From assembly GCA_001599815.1 (NCBI GenBank), contig BCIA01000003.1, positions 2,790,001 through 2,854,000 of the forward strand: a DNA stretch of 64,000 bases, in the 5' to 3' direction. Every line of letters begins with the position of its first letter. Within the stretch, counting starts at the first letter, position 1. The stretch is from Furcasterigmium furcatum. Taxonomy: Eukaryota; Ascomycota; Sordariomycetes; Glomerellales; Plectosphaerellaceae. Made by a program: the position numbers and the translations under genes. This document shows positions 54,725 to 64,000 of this stretch, in pieces. The notes under the pieces were generated by a model. It was not told the DNA's origin and did not search any database. It saw nothing but the letters and a program-made list of their open reading frames with translations.

Positions 54725-55645
54725 ATGGCAACGGTAGAAGAGCGGCACCCGGAAATGTTCCGAGACGTGAATACGGAGTCCCCGCGGGGCAAGAAGCGGA
54801 CCGTGCCGATGCAGGTCCTCTGCCTGGGCTTCAACCGCACAGGGACATCCTGTGAGTCTCGAGTCGTCAACGCGCGCGTGGCGTAAGGCGTACATCTCAC
54901 CCGCTGACATTCCCCTCCAGCCATGTCGGCAGCCCTGGAGAAGCTGGGGATGCCCTGCTGGCACTCGTTCCACCTCCTCTCTACCAACTTCGGCGACAAC
55001 GAGATGTGGCAGGACGCGGTAGACCGCAAGTTCTTCGGCGCGGGCAAGCCCTTCGGCCGCGCGGAGTTCGACCAGCTTCTGCACTCGTTCGCGGCGGTCT
55101 CATCCGACACGCCCGCCATCGCCTTCTCGGAGGACCTCATCAAGGCGTACCCCGAGGCCAAGGTCGTGCTGGTCGAGCGCGACATCGACTCGTGGTACGC
55201 GAGCTACATGCACAGCATCCAGCGTAACATGTGGCATCCCATAAACCGCATCATCTACCTCCTGGACCGGTCGTATGTTTACCCCATTGGTAAGGTGCAG
55301 GAGACGTGCGTAACAGGATGGCTGGGGATCCGAAGCTATTCCGACGCCGAGCGCCTGGCGAAGCAGCGGTATCAGGAGCACTACGAGTTGGTGAGGAGGG
55401 TGACGCCGCCGGAGAGGCTGCTGGAGTTCAAGCTCTCAGAGGGATGGGGGCCGCTCTGCAAGTTCCTTGGGAAGCAAATACCGGAGAGCCCGTTTCCCCA
55501 TCTCAATGAGAAGGCTTGGTTTGACGAGAAGGTCAACATTCTGATGAAGAGAAGATTCGCGAGCATGGCGTACGGTTTCATCAGCTCGCCTGTTGTCGTT
55601 GCGATTGTTGTTGCTGTGGGAGCCTGGCAGTGGTTCAAAAGATGA
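54725..55645 (+). CDS. P-loop sulfotransferase-family protein with C-terminal membrane anchor
   Basis: Exons 54725-54851 and 54921-55645 give 283 residues. The PAPS-binding P-loop is MQVLCLGFNRTGTSSMSAAL, continuous only after splicing. The region KVVLVERDIDSWYASYMHSI is the second PAPS-binding strand-helix and ends in a conserved Ser/Arg-like pattern. The last 22 residues (SSPVVVAIVVAVGAWQWFKR) form a hydrophobic helix with a basic end, so the protein is probably tail-anchored with the enzyme facing the cytosol. This matches the fungal Sulfotransfer_4 group often annotated as NAD-dependent epimerase/dehydratase by error. The substrate is unknown. Confidence 0.88.
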
Positions 55646-55800
55646 GTGGGAAACTCGTCAAAGCAGCTATCAATGCTAGACACGCGGTTTCCTCATGGCG
55701 CAAGATAACGAGGGGCATGGACTGCCATAACTATAAGTACGGATGTCCATACATCTCGAGATAATGAAATACGCGACAAATCTCCACACATCTTTCATGC

Positions 55801-56625
55801 TCAGCTAGCCTCAAGCTTCGCCGCCACTGCAAGGATCCAGTTGATCACATCGTCGGGAGCGGTAACCGTCGGAACGTGGCCCGCGGGAGTGGTCGTGACA
55901 TCGACCTTGTTGCCGGTCACCCGCTCGATCATCTCGATGTACGACCTCTGCCTCTCTGGCGGGATCGAACGGTCGCCTTCTGCCACCAAGTATGACACGG
56001 GGACGTCCTTGTATCCGGCGTAGGTCAAGGGGTTCGAAAAGCTCACGGCCGAGTGCTTGACCATCGTTTTCGCCCAACCCAACCCTTCCTCGTGCGGGAC
56101 ATCCGAGAAGACGATGGTTGCTACTAGGTCGTTATCAGGGTAGTAAAACCACCCATCCTCCTGATAGATAGCAAATTAGTTCTGGTAGAACACCTCAGAG
56201 GGACGGGCGGGACAAACTCCGATTTCCATGAGGGGACTGAATGAGGACGTTGAAGCGGGCATGCCGACTTCCGGCACCAGGGATGTCATGTATGCGAGCC
56301 CTACAACGCCACCCTGTTTGCCTTCTTTCGCTCTTTCGGCCTTTGAAAGTCCCTTTACGGACTCGGTAGCTGGAGTGCCTCCGTACGAGTGGGTGACGAG
56401 CAGGACGTCCTTGCCAGCGTCGGCGAGGGCGGTGACGTGGGCGGCGACAAAGGCTGCATCGTCGTACATGGTAGGTGGCTCACCTGGCCTCGCGCCAGAC
56501 TCAAGCCCGACGGAAGGGGTGTGCAGTGCCTCGATCTCGTAGCCATGCGCAGAAACACCGTTGACGACCAACTCGTACGCCAGGGGCCGGGCGGAGGCCG
56601 CGGGAACTATGACTATCGACAGCAT
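55801..56625 (-). CDS. Alpha/beta hydrolase
   Basis: Exons 56625-56218 and 56160-55801 give 255 residues from MLSIVIVPAASARPLAYELV. The nucleophile elbow is LLVTHSYGGTPA with Ser in H-S-Y-G-G. The acid is probably Asp in LVAEGDRSIP and the base is His in PAGHVPTV. The fold and YLVAEGDRSIPPERQRSYIE resemble small salicylate-esterase-like or methylketone-synthase-like hydrolases common in fungi. The intron uses GTTTGT...TATCAG and joins in phase. No signal peptide. It converges on the sulfotransferase-like gene (155 bp). Confidence 0.9.
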
Positions 56626-57448
56626 GATGTCGATGAGGAGTGGAGGGGTGGGAGAGAAAGTAAAATCAGGATGACGGGACGATGTGTCGCGATCCAGATA
56701 TATGTGGTTTGAAATGCGCAAGACACTCACGAATTACGAATACGTTACAGCATGAGTGCGAGCTCGCCGCAGTCGTACGAATCACGAATCATACGGCAGG
56801 AAACACCACCATCTTCTGTCACAGATGCAAATAAGTGGAGGATCTGTCAGACGCATCCCTACTAGCACTATCCGAGTGTCATAGAGCTGGCTTGTTCAGC
56901 TGGGTGGCGGGGTGGGTGTGTGTACTTGTCCGAATTGAGAATTTGAGATCTCACCCGCGGATCGGGTCAGATCACCGGAGCCGAGTCCGGCTCTACCGTT
57001 GGCAGTGTCAGGATCCATATCAGCTCACCGTCCAGATGGATGTTTAGGAGTTGATAGCCGGCGAATGAAGTGCACCTCGATTCAGACCATATCCCGTGGT
57101 GTCTAGTGTCTAAACACACTTTAGTCACAGTTACAGGAAGCAAACCAGCCAGCCTCTGGCGGAGATCTTCGGCGTCTTGGACGATGCAACACGCAGGAGA
57201 ATGCATTCAAGAGTCTCAATGCTGGGGTGCTACTACATATTTCAAGTTGATCGCTGGCCAATTGAGTTGTCACTTCGCCGTTGATCGTGCCGAGTCTTGG
57301 AGGAGTTGTCGCCGCGTGAGTCAGACCGGCAACTTCCCCTTCGTTGTCGAGTCGGAGCAATTAGCCGCAAGAGTCCGACTCCTATTTGCTACTCCCATGC
57401 CCAAGTTTTAGCAATTGCCCAGACTCCAAAGATGGCGAAGGCGCAGAA
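56626..57448. other. Divergent promoter region
   Basis: About 820 bp between the hydrolase and APH-like genes. Includes GGAGCCGAGTCCGGCTC at about 56979-56995, a near-palindrome. No gene seen. Confidence 0.45.
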
Positions 57449-58855
57449 ATGGTCTATTATCACCCATTCCTCTTGCCTCTGATGTTTCGGCCTCTTTCCA
57501 ATGCAACCACAACTTCCATGATCAACGCAACCCAAAAGCCAGAGCTCACAATGGAAACGCTGCCCAGACCACAGACTCCGCCTCACCATCCCATCCATGG
57601 TGTCCGAATGTCGACTGAAGGGGTCCGACTGCTCATGGGGCAGGTGTACCCAGGTGCAACCCTTGCGTCTGTCACCCAACTTCCTTCTGGCAGTTCCTAC
57701 AACAACAGGATCTATCTCATGAAGATCGACCACGGGCACGCTCAAGACTCCATTGGCAGTGGCCAGGCGTTCCAGGGAACTCAAGACCTGGTATTGAAGC
57801 TCAATGGGCGATTCTTCGGGTCGGACAAGGTCCAGAATGAAGTGGCGTGCCTCCGGCTGATGGAGATTCACTGCCCAGGCGTCCCTACTCCGCGAATCCG
57901 AGCATGGTCCGAGAACGGCGGTGACTTCGTGAGGGTATCTCCAGACGGGAACAGCTGTGCGGATGGAAAGACACCTGATTTCGGGACTGGAGAGCATTCC
58001 GGAGGTTGGATTCTCATGACCAGGTGTCCCGGGGAGTCGCTGTCGCCCGGCGACTGGGACGAGCAGACGATGAGGTCCCTGGCGCACCAGCTGGCCTCCA
58101 TGGTGGCCTCCTGGCGATGCAACATTCCGGCAATCAAGCACTGCGGGAATCTCGTCCTCAGCAACGACTCAACTGCAGACTTGTCGCTCACAAGCACTCC
58201 CAATTTAGGGAATTTCCCCGCGGCGACGGCGAAGGGTATTATCATTCTTCAGAGCGAAGCGAAATCCATCTCTTCACAGCTGGAGTACCACCAGGCGTGC
58301 CTCGGGGACGCGATTCACAATCTCGAGACCGGCGAGGTTCATACCCCGAACAGACATCTCCTGCCGATGCTCCGTCGACTCGCGACCGAGACCCTGCCGC
58401 GACTCAAATTGGCTCCGAAACAGAACCAACCCGACCAGGAGGAATTTGTTTTCTCGCATCTCGACATCTACCCCCGCAACATCCTCGTCTCGGGAAACCC
58501 GCCGACGATCACGGGCATCGTGGACTTTGAGTTTTCCGGCTTCTTCCCTGCCTCGGAAGAGTTCGTCCAGGACGAGATGCAGCATCTCAGAGACTGGCCA
58601 GCCGACACTTACAAGGCGTACCTGGAGAGGCTAGAGGAGTTGGGCGTGGCAACACCGGCCAAGAGCATTGACAAGGACATTTGGAAGCGGACCATCTCTC
58701 TCTTCAAGGTGATCGAGAACGCGTCCCCATGGTGGCTTCCTGGCGGCCAGAATGGCGAAGAGCTGGCGGCTTCTCTGAAGGAGGCGGAGGGGATTGTCCG
58801 GGACAGAGTCACAGAGCTGGAAAACTATGCCTCTGCAGGGCCGTCGCATTCTTGA
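57449..58855 (+). CDS. Aminoglycoside-phosphotransferase/choline-kinase-like protein
   Basis: A frame of 468 residues from the ATG at 57449; Met codons at 57482, 57518 and 57551 are alternatives (the last gives 434 residues). The kinase-like fold shows LPSGSSYNNRIYLM (Gly-rich loop), QDLVLKLNG (ATP-binding Lys), the catalytic FSHLDIYPRNILVSG (HxD...N, about residue 336) and GIVDFEFSGFFP (metal Asp). It therefore keeps the active-site residues of the APH family. Fungal members are numerous and mostly of unknown substrate; antibiotic resistance should not be assumed. Intronless. It converges on the D-amino-acid oxidase gene (88 bp). Confidence 0.87.
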   Translation: MVYYHPFLLPLMFRPLSNATTTSMINATQKPELTMETLPRPQTPPHHPIHGVRMSTEGVRLLMGQVYPGATLASVTQLPSGSSYNNRIYLMKIDHGHAQDSIGSGQAFQGTQDLVLKLNGRFFGSDKVQNEVACLRLMEIHCPGVPTPRIRAWSENGGDFVRVSPDGNSCADGKTPDFGTGEHSGGWILMTRCPGESLSPGDWDEQTMRSLAHQLASMVASWRCNIPAIKHCGNLVLSNDSTADLSLTSTPNLGNFPAATAKGIIILQSEAKSISSQLEYHQACLGDAIHNLETGEVHTPNRHLLPMLRRLATETLPRLKLAPKQNQPDQEEFVFSHLDIYPRNILVSGNPPTITGIVDFEFSGFFPASEEFVQDEMQHLRDWPADTYKAYLERLEELGVATPAKSIDKDIWKRTISLFKVIENASPWWLPGGQNGEELAASLKEAEGIVRDRVTELENYASAGPSHS

Positions 58856-58943
58856 CTACAGAGGAAGCTCTCTACGTACTCGCTAGTTTGAAGAATTCTC
58901 TTGTTTGAGACATGATGGTCTTGCAATGATCATGGGCCGTCGC

Positions 58944-60238
58944 TCAGAGACGAGCTCGAGGATCTTTGCGGATGTCTCGCAGGATATCCTCCGCCAAGTT
59001 GACCGCCTCGACAGCCATGCCATAACCAGCTTGGAACCCAGTGCCACCGGCACCGTAGTTGTGAACAATCGGGCGCTTGATCCCGGCAAACGTGGCCAAG
59101 TCCCGCTCGATGCGCGCTCCGCCCTCTCGCGACGGGCGCAGGCCAGAGAACGCGGCAACGACATCGAAATCGTTGCTGCGAAGCTCGGAGCTCAGCTCAG
59201 TGGTACGCTTCAGGATGTCCTGAGTCTCATAGCCGTATGTTGCCGCATCACTGGGAAACAGTCAGCTCATCTAAACGACGTTGGCGGGGGTTGGGGGAAC
59301 TTACCTGTTGCCCTTCTGCATGTAGCCGCCGAGAATGACATGCCCCTTGGAAAGAGGCCTTGGGATGATGTACGTCTCGTAGTCTGCGCCGTGCCTCATC
59401 ATGTTGGTCTTGACTCGCGGCGCCTTGGACAGGAGCACCTGACCACGCGTGGGATAGCACTTGGCATCCTCGACGCCCGGCAGAGTCCTCGCAGCGTTGC
59501 CGGTGCAGTTGAAAACGACCTTCGTACTGGGATGTTCGAAGCCTGCCCACAGATTGGGGAGTTTCTTGCGGATGAATGTGACGCCGTACTGATCTCTCAG
59601 CCGCTCGTAGAGGTACACGATGTGCTTTGGGGCGTTGACCGTGAGGGTGGTGAATGAGACGCCAAACTGCGAGCCTTGCGGCAGCTCATCCTTGGACATA
59701 ACCCGGAACTGGGGCATGTCAGGGGAACTCCGAGATTTGAGGACAAGGGAAGACTTACATCCTCTAGATATTCCGACATGGTCTGGATCTTGTGATGCGG
59801 CACCTGGCTATCCCAGAACTCAATAGATGGTGTGCGCTCAACGTAGGTCTGCTCGGGTTTGTCAGACGCCAGCTTGCCAAGGTGCAGATATCCGGCGCGA
59901 TCCCATTTCAAGGCATTTGGGTCCGTTCCAGAGATCGCGGAGAAGTTGCAGCCCGCCCTCGAAGGAGTCAGTGTTTGTCGTCTCAGGGGCGGCGCCCTCG
60001 CCGTCTACTGCAGTCTACCTACCAAGGGGATGTGTAGTCAGGGGAGGTGTCTCCGGGCAGGTACTCGGCGATGACGGTGACGTTGGGCCCAAACCCCCGT
60101 TCTGCCAGGACCAAAGCCACATCCAGGCCGATGATGCCAGCGCTGTCTCGTATCAGCTCGGGTATTGGGATCGCATTATTGCAATCTTCGGATGATCGCA
60201 ACTTACCCGACGATGATGATCTGATTGTTTGAGCTCAT
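58944..60238 (-). CDS. D-amino-acid oxidase
   Basis: Five exons (60238-60207, 60142-60023, 59957-59759, 59708-59305, 59250-58944) give 353 residues. The FAD-binding GAGIIGLDVALVLAERGFG is split by the first intron. Later landmarks are SPWAGCNFSAISGTDP, the FNCTGNAARTLPGVEDAKCY region with PTRGQVLL, and the C-terminal GLRPSREGGARIER plus HNYGAGGTGFQAGYGMA, all diagnostic of DAAO. It oxidises neutral or basic D-amino acids to 2-oxo acids, NH3 and H2O2. The protein ends PRARL; ARL fits the PTS1 consensus, so peroxisomal location is likely, as for other fungal DAAOs. Its neighbour 0.8 kb upstream is an (R)-selective-type transaminase. Confidence 0.96.
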
Positions 60239-61056
60239 GGTTCTGGTGAGTTGTTGCCCAGTCTATGAGAGCTTCTAGCAAGATGAGGGTCGTAGATCAG
60301 TGAAATCTATTCATGGGATGCATCCTTCGAGAATTATCTAACCCCCTCAGTGGGTCGCCAAGTCAATGGGTTAGATGCCCGCCACTTGTCGCCTCTCAAG
60401 CTGCCCACTTGCCCCCTTTTGGTGTTAAGGGGAAGCGCGGTACTGCCTAATCAGGCAGTACGACAATCGACCCTCCCAGCTACAGCTCAAGACCTGGATC
60501 TCTGCCACAGAGCATGGTATCGTAAGGTTCACTGATGAGGTCTCTGGTTTTAGTCATGTTATCCGAAAGTGTGGCGCCATGAGATGGCAGGATCGATTGA
60601 TTCCAATGTGAAGGGAGACGATGTCAGATGAAAACACACCTCTACTCGTGGCAAACACCGATATGACGGTGAACAACGCGCTGACTATGGGGAGCCATGG
60701 GTTTCACGGGGCCCTTCTTATAGAATACTCCTTAATGATGTTGTATCGCCTAAAGTTCTGGTTGGCATGTACTGGATGAGCTCTTCCGTGGCGAACATGA
60801 ACACTCTCCCTCCAGCCTGCCCCTTCATCTATGTAGTTCAACAACTCATCTTATATGATGTGGCAATCAAACTTGTATTTTCTGTTGAAGCCGCCGCGCA
60901 GGCAACGGCCCTTCCGGTCTGTTCATAATGTGTACATTCAATCCTGAAGGCGGGCCTACCCCCTGGTACTCGTAAAGATCAACATCAACACAGCAAAGGG
61001 CACTCGCTTTACCACTCTCAACCGGTTTATGTATTTTCCAAAAGCTCTCAAAATGT
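60239..61056. other. Intergenic, no gene seen
   Basis: About 820 bp upstream of the D-amino-acid oxidase and downstream of the transaminase. A GATAAC/GATA-type scan found nothing clear; a palindrome-like GCCTAATCAGGC occurs at 60446-60457. Confidence 0.45.
60446..60457. repeat. Palindrome GCCTAATCAGGC with flanking TACTGCCT/AGGCAGTA arms
   Basis: TACTGCCT and AGGCAGTA arms flank AATC at about 60442-60461, forming a perfect hairpin-capable inverted repeat of 8 bp arms. It lies 210 bp upstream of the D-amino-acid oxidase start codon (minus strand), so it may be an operator. Confidence 0.6.
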
Positions 61057-62025
61057 TCAGTACTTGACCTCGAAGCTAAACTTGTCATCATAATGCATCG
61101 CCCAGTACGTGTCCCAGATCTTCTTCGTGATCGGCCCAACACCACCGCCGTTCACCGGCTTTTCGTCAACATGGCTGATGGGCATGATTCCTCCAGCAGT
61201 CGTGCACATCAGCACCTCGTCTGCCTCGTAAACTGCCTGGATCGGCACGACCTCCAGACGGACCTCCAGCCCGTTGGCGTGGGCAGCATCGATGACACTC
61301 TTCCTCGTGATGCCCTGCAGCACACCGCGGTCGGGGGTGTACAGCACATTATCCTTGATGACGACAACGTTAAAGCCAGAGCCCTCGGTCAGGTTGGCAT
61401 CTCCGTCGGTCAGGAAGGGGTACGTGGCGCCCCGGTCGGACGCCTCGAGGAGCGCGCGGTTGAGATCACCCCACTGCAGGTTCTTGATGGTGGGATCGAT
61501 AGCTCCGGGGGGGACGCGGCGGACGGTTCGCGCAACGATGGCGGTGCCGCCGGTGTACTGGACCGGGGGGTCCATAACCCAGACGTACGGCTGGATGAAC
61601 ATGTAGAGGTTGTTGTTGAGGAGCTCCTCGGGGCGGGATCCGCGCACGCCCTTCATGCCGCGCGTAACGATGAGCTCGACGAAGGCATCGCGGATGCCGG
61701 ACTTGGCCGCCATCTCCAAGAGGATAGCCCTGACCTGCTCGCGGGGGATGGGGAACCGGAGGCGCATCTTCTTGCAGCTGGCTTCGAGACGGTCCAGGTG
61801 GTCGTCGAGGCGGAAGAAGCGGCCGTCCCAGATGGAGGGGACATCGTATGTGAGGTCGCTGTGCATAAAGCCCTGGTCGAGGAGAGGGATGCGGGCGTCG
61901 TGGAGGGGGACGAGCTGGCCCTCGACCCAGGCAATGCCCCTAGCGAAGGGGTTGGTGGCCTGGCTCTTCAGGAGAACAGCCTGGCGCTGGTCATAGCCAG
62001 CGAAGATCTTGTCCATGGTGGCCAT
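61057..62025 (-). CDS. Fold-type IV PLP transaminase, (R)-selective amine transaminase type
   Basis: A single-exon gene of 322 residues from [20 protein letters not shown]. It resembles the (R)-selective omega-transaminase of Aspergillus terreus along its whole length: [59 protein letters not shown] and [20 protein letters not shown]. The Schiff-base lysine is K181 in [11 protein letters not shown], and the substrate-switch Arg is R128, so both key residues are kept. An extra Asn at about 139 shifts numbering by one. It should move amino groups between (R)-amines or D-amino acids and pyruvate. No targeting signal seen. It sits between the D-amino-acid oxidase and a regulator, all on the minus strand. 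Confidence 0.95.
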   Translation of the reverse strand: MATMDKIFAGYDQRQAVLLKSQATNPFARGIAWVEGQLVPLHDARIPLLDQGFMHSDLTYDVPSIWDGRFFRLDDHLDRLEASCKKMRLRFPIPREQVRAILLEMAAKSGIRDAFVELIVTRGMKGVRGSRPEELLNNNLYMFIQPYVWVMDPPVQYTGGTAIVARTVRRVPPGAIDPTIKNLQWGDLNRALLEASDRGATYPFLTDGDANLTEGSGFNVVVIKDNVLYTPDRGVLQGITRKSVIDAAHANGLEVRLEVVPIQAVYEADEVLMCTTAGGIMPISHVDEKPVNGGGVGPITKKIWDTYWAMHYDDKFSFEVKY

Positions 62026-62702
62026 TGTTGCGAGGATGGTGCAGTTGTTCGGGATGAGTCTCGAGACTGAGCCGCGCTGTTGTGTGATGTGATTTTCGTG
62101 TACTTGATCTCAGCTTGGTGATTCGATCTTGAACCCCAAGACATGATCAGGGGTATATTTGAAGTATACTAGATGCCAGTATGTACCCCACATTGCCGAT
62201 GACATTGCCCCTCGATGCCGAGTGCTGTCATCTTTGCCGTTGATCCGCGGCAGGTGGCGGAAGCCAGAATTTCCTAATATGGCAGTTGGGGTTCTCCGCA
62301 GATGTTGGAGTTGACCCTGCTGGAGAATGGTCTCCGCACCCGTGCCACCACACCAGCCGTCCTATGACTGCGGCTCCCACATCCCCTACTTTCAGCGGGA
62401 GAATCTACGAGAAATTATTGAACTTAAAAATGGGTATTGCTGAAAGGTTAGCATGTTATCGGATTGCACTGGACTCAGATCGTCGGCCGCGCGCTTCCAG
62501 ATCCCGTTGAGGCATCTGTGGCCGAGAGGAGGGCCGACAACACTATCGATGCAGGGACCATGATGATATGATATTTACTAGGACTACACCCTCCCTATCA
62601 AAGCAATCTAGATTTGACCAGACCCTGATTGTATGCAAGACCCTGCTCCCACCCAAACTCCAGGACAAGCAGACAAGCTGAGACAAGCCGAGTGGCGGAT
62701 GA
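62026..62702. other. Promoter of the transaminase and 3' side of the partial regulator
   Basis: About 680 bp. AT-richer near 62,150-62,280, which may hold the core promoter of the transaminase. No gene seen. Confidence 0.5.
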
Positions 62703-64000
62703 TCAGCCGAAAAGATACTGTCGAGACACCGATGGCTTGCCATTGTCGCGTGCCTTTTGATCCAGAATCGACCCCCACCACACCCGAGAATCGCCCGTGT
62801 TCCAAATCTCCTCCAGCAGCCCGCCGGCCGTCAAGAACATATCGTACCGAGACTTCTCGTTCCACCACTGGCAGTATATCCGCGCCTGCTGCCGCAGATC
62901 CTCATCCACCGTCTCGCATCCGCCGAGAAACACGGGCAGCAACAGCTGCTTCTGGAGCATGGAGCTCCTCCTGCAGGACGCGACGTGGTTCAGGGTCCGC
63001 CGAGCCAGGAAACCGAGGAGGGGGGACGCCGGCTGGTCCCTCCACTTGAAGACCCGTTCGATGTATAGAAGCAGGGCGTACCGCCATGCTTCCGCGCAGT
63101 GGTAGAGGTCCTCCTTGTACTGCGCAATGTCTATCTGCTCCATTTGCGCGTCGCCGCCATCAGCGTCCATGGTCCCTTCGCTGTCGTGAGCGGCGGTAAA
63201 TCTCGGATTGTTCCACCCCCTGATACTCTTTCCGGTTTCCAGGACGGGCTCCATGTTGAACTTGACGCAGGTCATCGTGGAAGCCAGCTCGTACTCCCTG
63301 GCGTAAGATGCAAGACGGATCATGTAGCTGAAGAGATCCCTGGGGCATCCTGATATGCTGTAGAAGGAGGATTCCGAGCTGCCTGAGGGACTCAGGAGGC
63401 TGAGGACAGTGCTCTCGGAAAGAACGCAGCCACGTCGCGTTGTCAAGGCCAAGGTCACGTCCCACCTGATGTGGTCAGCTTGGGATCGGATGGCAACGGC
63501 CAGCTTAGAAGTGATGGTCACTATACAGCTGGGGACTTACCAAACGAGCATCTCGATGCGAGCTTGAACTCGGGGAGATTTCTGGACCCCTAATGTCTCT
63601 GTGGCCTGGATCATCTTGTGAGCTCTTTGGAGGTACCATGTCCATGGGCCCCGGGCAGATGTCGCGCACTTCGTCGATGATGTCACCGTCAGCCAGGTAT
63701 TCTTGTTTGACTCGAGATTAATACTCACATCGAGAGTCATTAGGATGAGGATGGCGTCCAGGAAGTTTGCATGTACGGGGTTGTCCATGCTATCCCCTTC
63801 GACGTCTTTCAATAGCTGAAAGGCCATCTTCTTGTGCGTCTTGGCCTCGCGACAGTAGGTTCCGGTCTCGCGACCAATGTGTTTGTAGGAGATGGCTAGA
63901 ATACAGTGCAGAAGAAGCTGCGAGCCGCGGCCGGTCTTGGGATCGAAGCGGAAGGGGTTGGCCTCGAAGTCGTGCGTCAATGGGAGTACGCAGAACTCCT
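62703..64000 (-). CDS. Fungal_trans_2-type transcription factor, N-terminus beyond right edge
   Basis: Partial gene: exons 64000-63729, 63668-63541 and 63465-62703 give 386 visible residues with the stop at 62703. The sequence RGSQLLLHCILAISYKHIGR, then RGPWTWYLQRAHKMI and MLVWWDVTLALTTRRGCVLS fits the C-terminal Fungal_trans_2 region of Zn2Cys6 regulators such as those of acriflavine/ARCA-like type. The zinc cluster should lie beyond the edge. The first visible intron (63728-63669) is exactly 60 bp and has no stop, so its splicing cannot be proved from frame alone. The second uses GTAAGT...CATCAG. The same strand and order as the transaminase and DAAO suggest it may control them. Confidence 0.85.

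Noticed and set aside
57449..58855. Antibiotic-resistance gene
   Set aside because: The APH fold is common in fungi with other substrates; nothing here points to aminoglycosides or to transfer.
61093..62070. 325-codon plus-strand frame opposite the transaminase
   Set aside because: Shadow; the minus-strand product matches a known enzyme family over its full length.

Overview
This 64-kb window looks like nuclear DNA of a filamentous ascomycete (Pezizomycotina, most likely a Sordariomycete). Genes are GC-rich and cut by many short introns of about 45-140 bp with GTRNGT donors and CTRAC-type branch sites. Their products (Zn2Cys6 regulators, an AA9 LPMO, an Atg28-like protein, Spt5 with a GSRTPAW tail, a DUF1748 micro-protein) are typical of that group. 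I support 29 protein genes, two of them cut by the window edges. I found no tRNA, rRNA, CRISPR array or intact transposon. Exon joins were worked out by hand from splice signals, phase and frame; nearly every model closes in frame.

Left half (1-35 kb) is mostly housekeeping. It holds an unrecognised partial gene, a single-pass membrane protein, a full-length Ste6-like ABC exporter, a PBDC1-family protein, a large fungal-specific protein, a DHA1-type MFS transporter, Spt5, a quinone-oxidoreductase-like MDR enzyme, a DCAF7-type WD40 protein, an Atg28-like coiled-coil protein, a DUF1748 mitochondrial micro-protein, pyruvate kinase and an unknown protein.

Right half (35-64 kb) is accessory and metabolic. 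A secreted AA9 LPMO converges on a secreted choice-of-anchor-B/LVIVD protein. Next is a three-gene module of cupin, MDR reductase and Zn2Cys6 regulator, whose two promoters share DNA motifs. At 44-52 kb a probable catabolic cluster contains a D-2-hydroxyacid dehydrogenase, a Zn2Cys6 regulator, an HpcH/HpaI aldolase and an anion:cation-symporter-family MFS protein, arranged as two divergent pairs. Then come a DxD glycosyltransferase, a tail-anchored sulfotransferase-like protein, an alpha/beta hydrolase and an APH-like kinase. Last is a D-amine module: a D-amino-acid oxidase with a PTS1-like end, a fold-IV transaminase of the (R)-selective type, and a partial Fungal_trans_2 regulator.

The most interesting candidates are the motif-linked cupin/MDR/regulator module, the aldolase/hydroxyacid cluster, and the D-amino-acid oxidase/(R)-transaminase pair. 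None can be called a new system from sequence alone.
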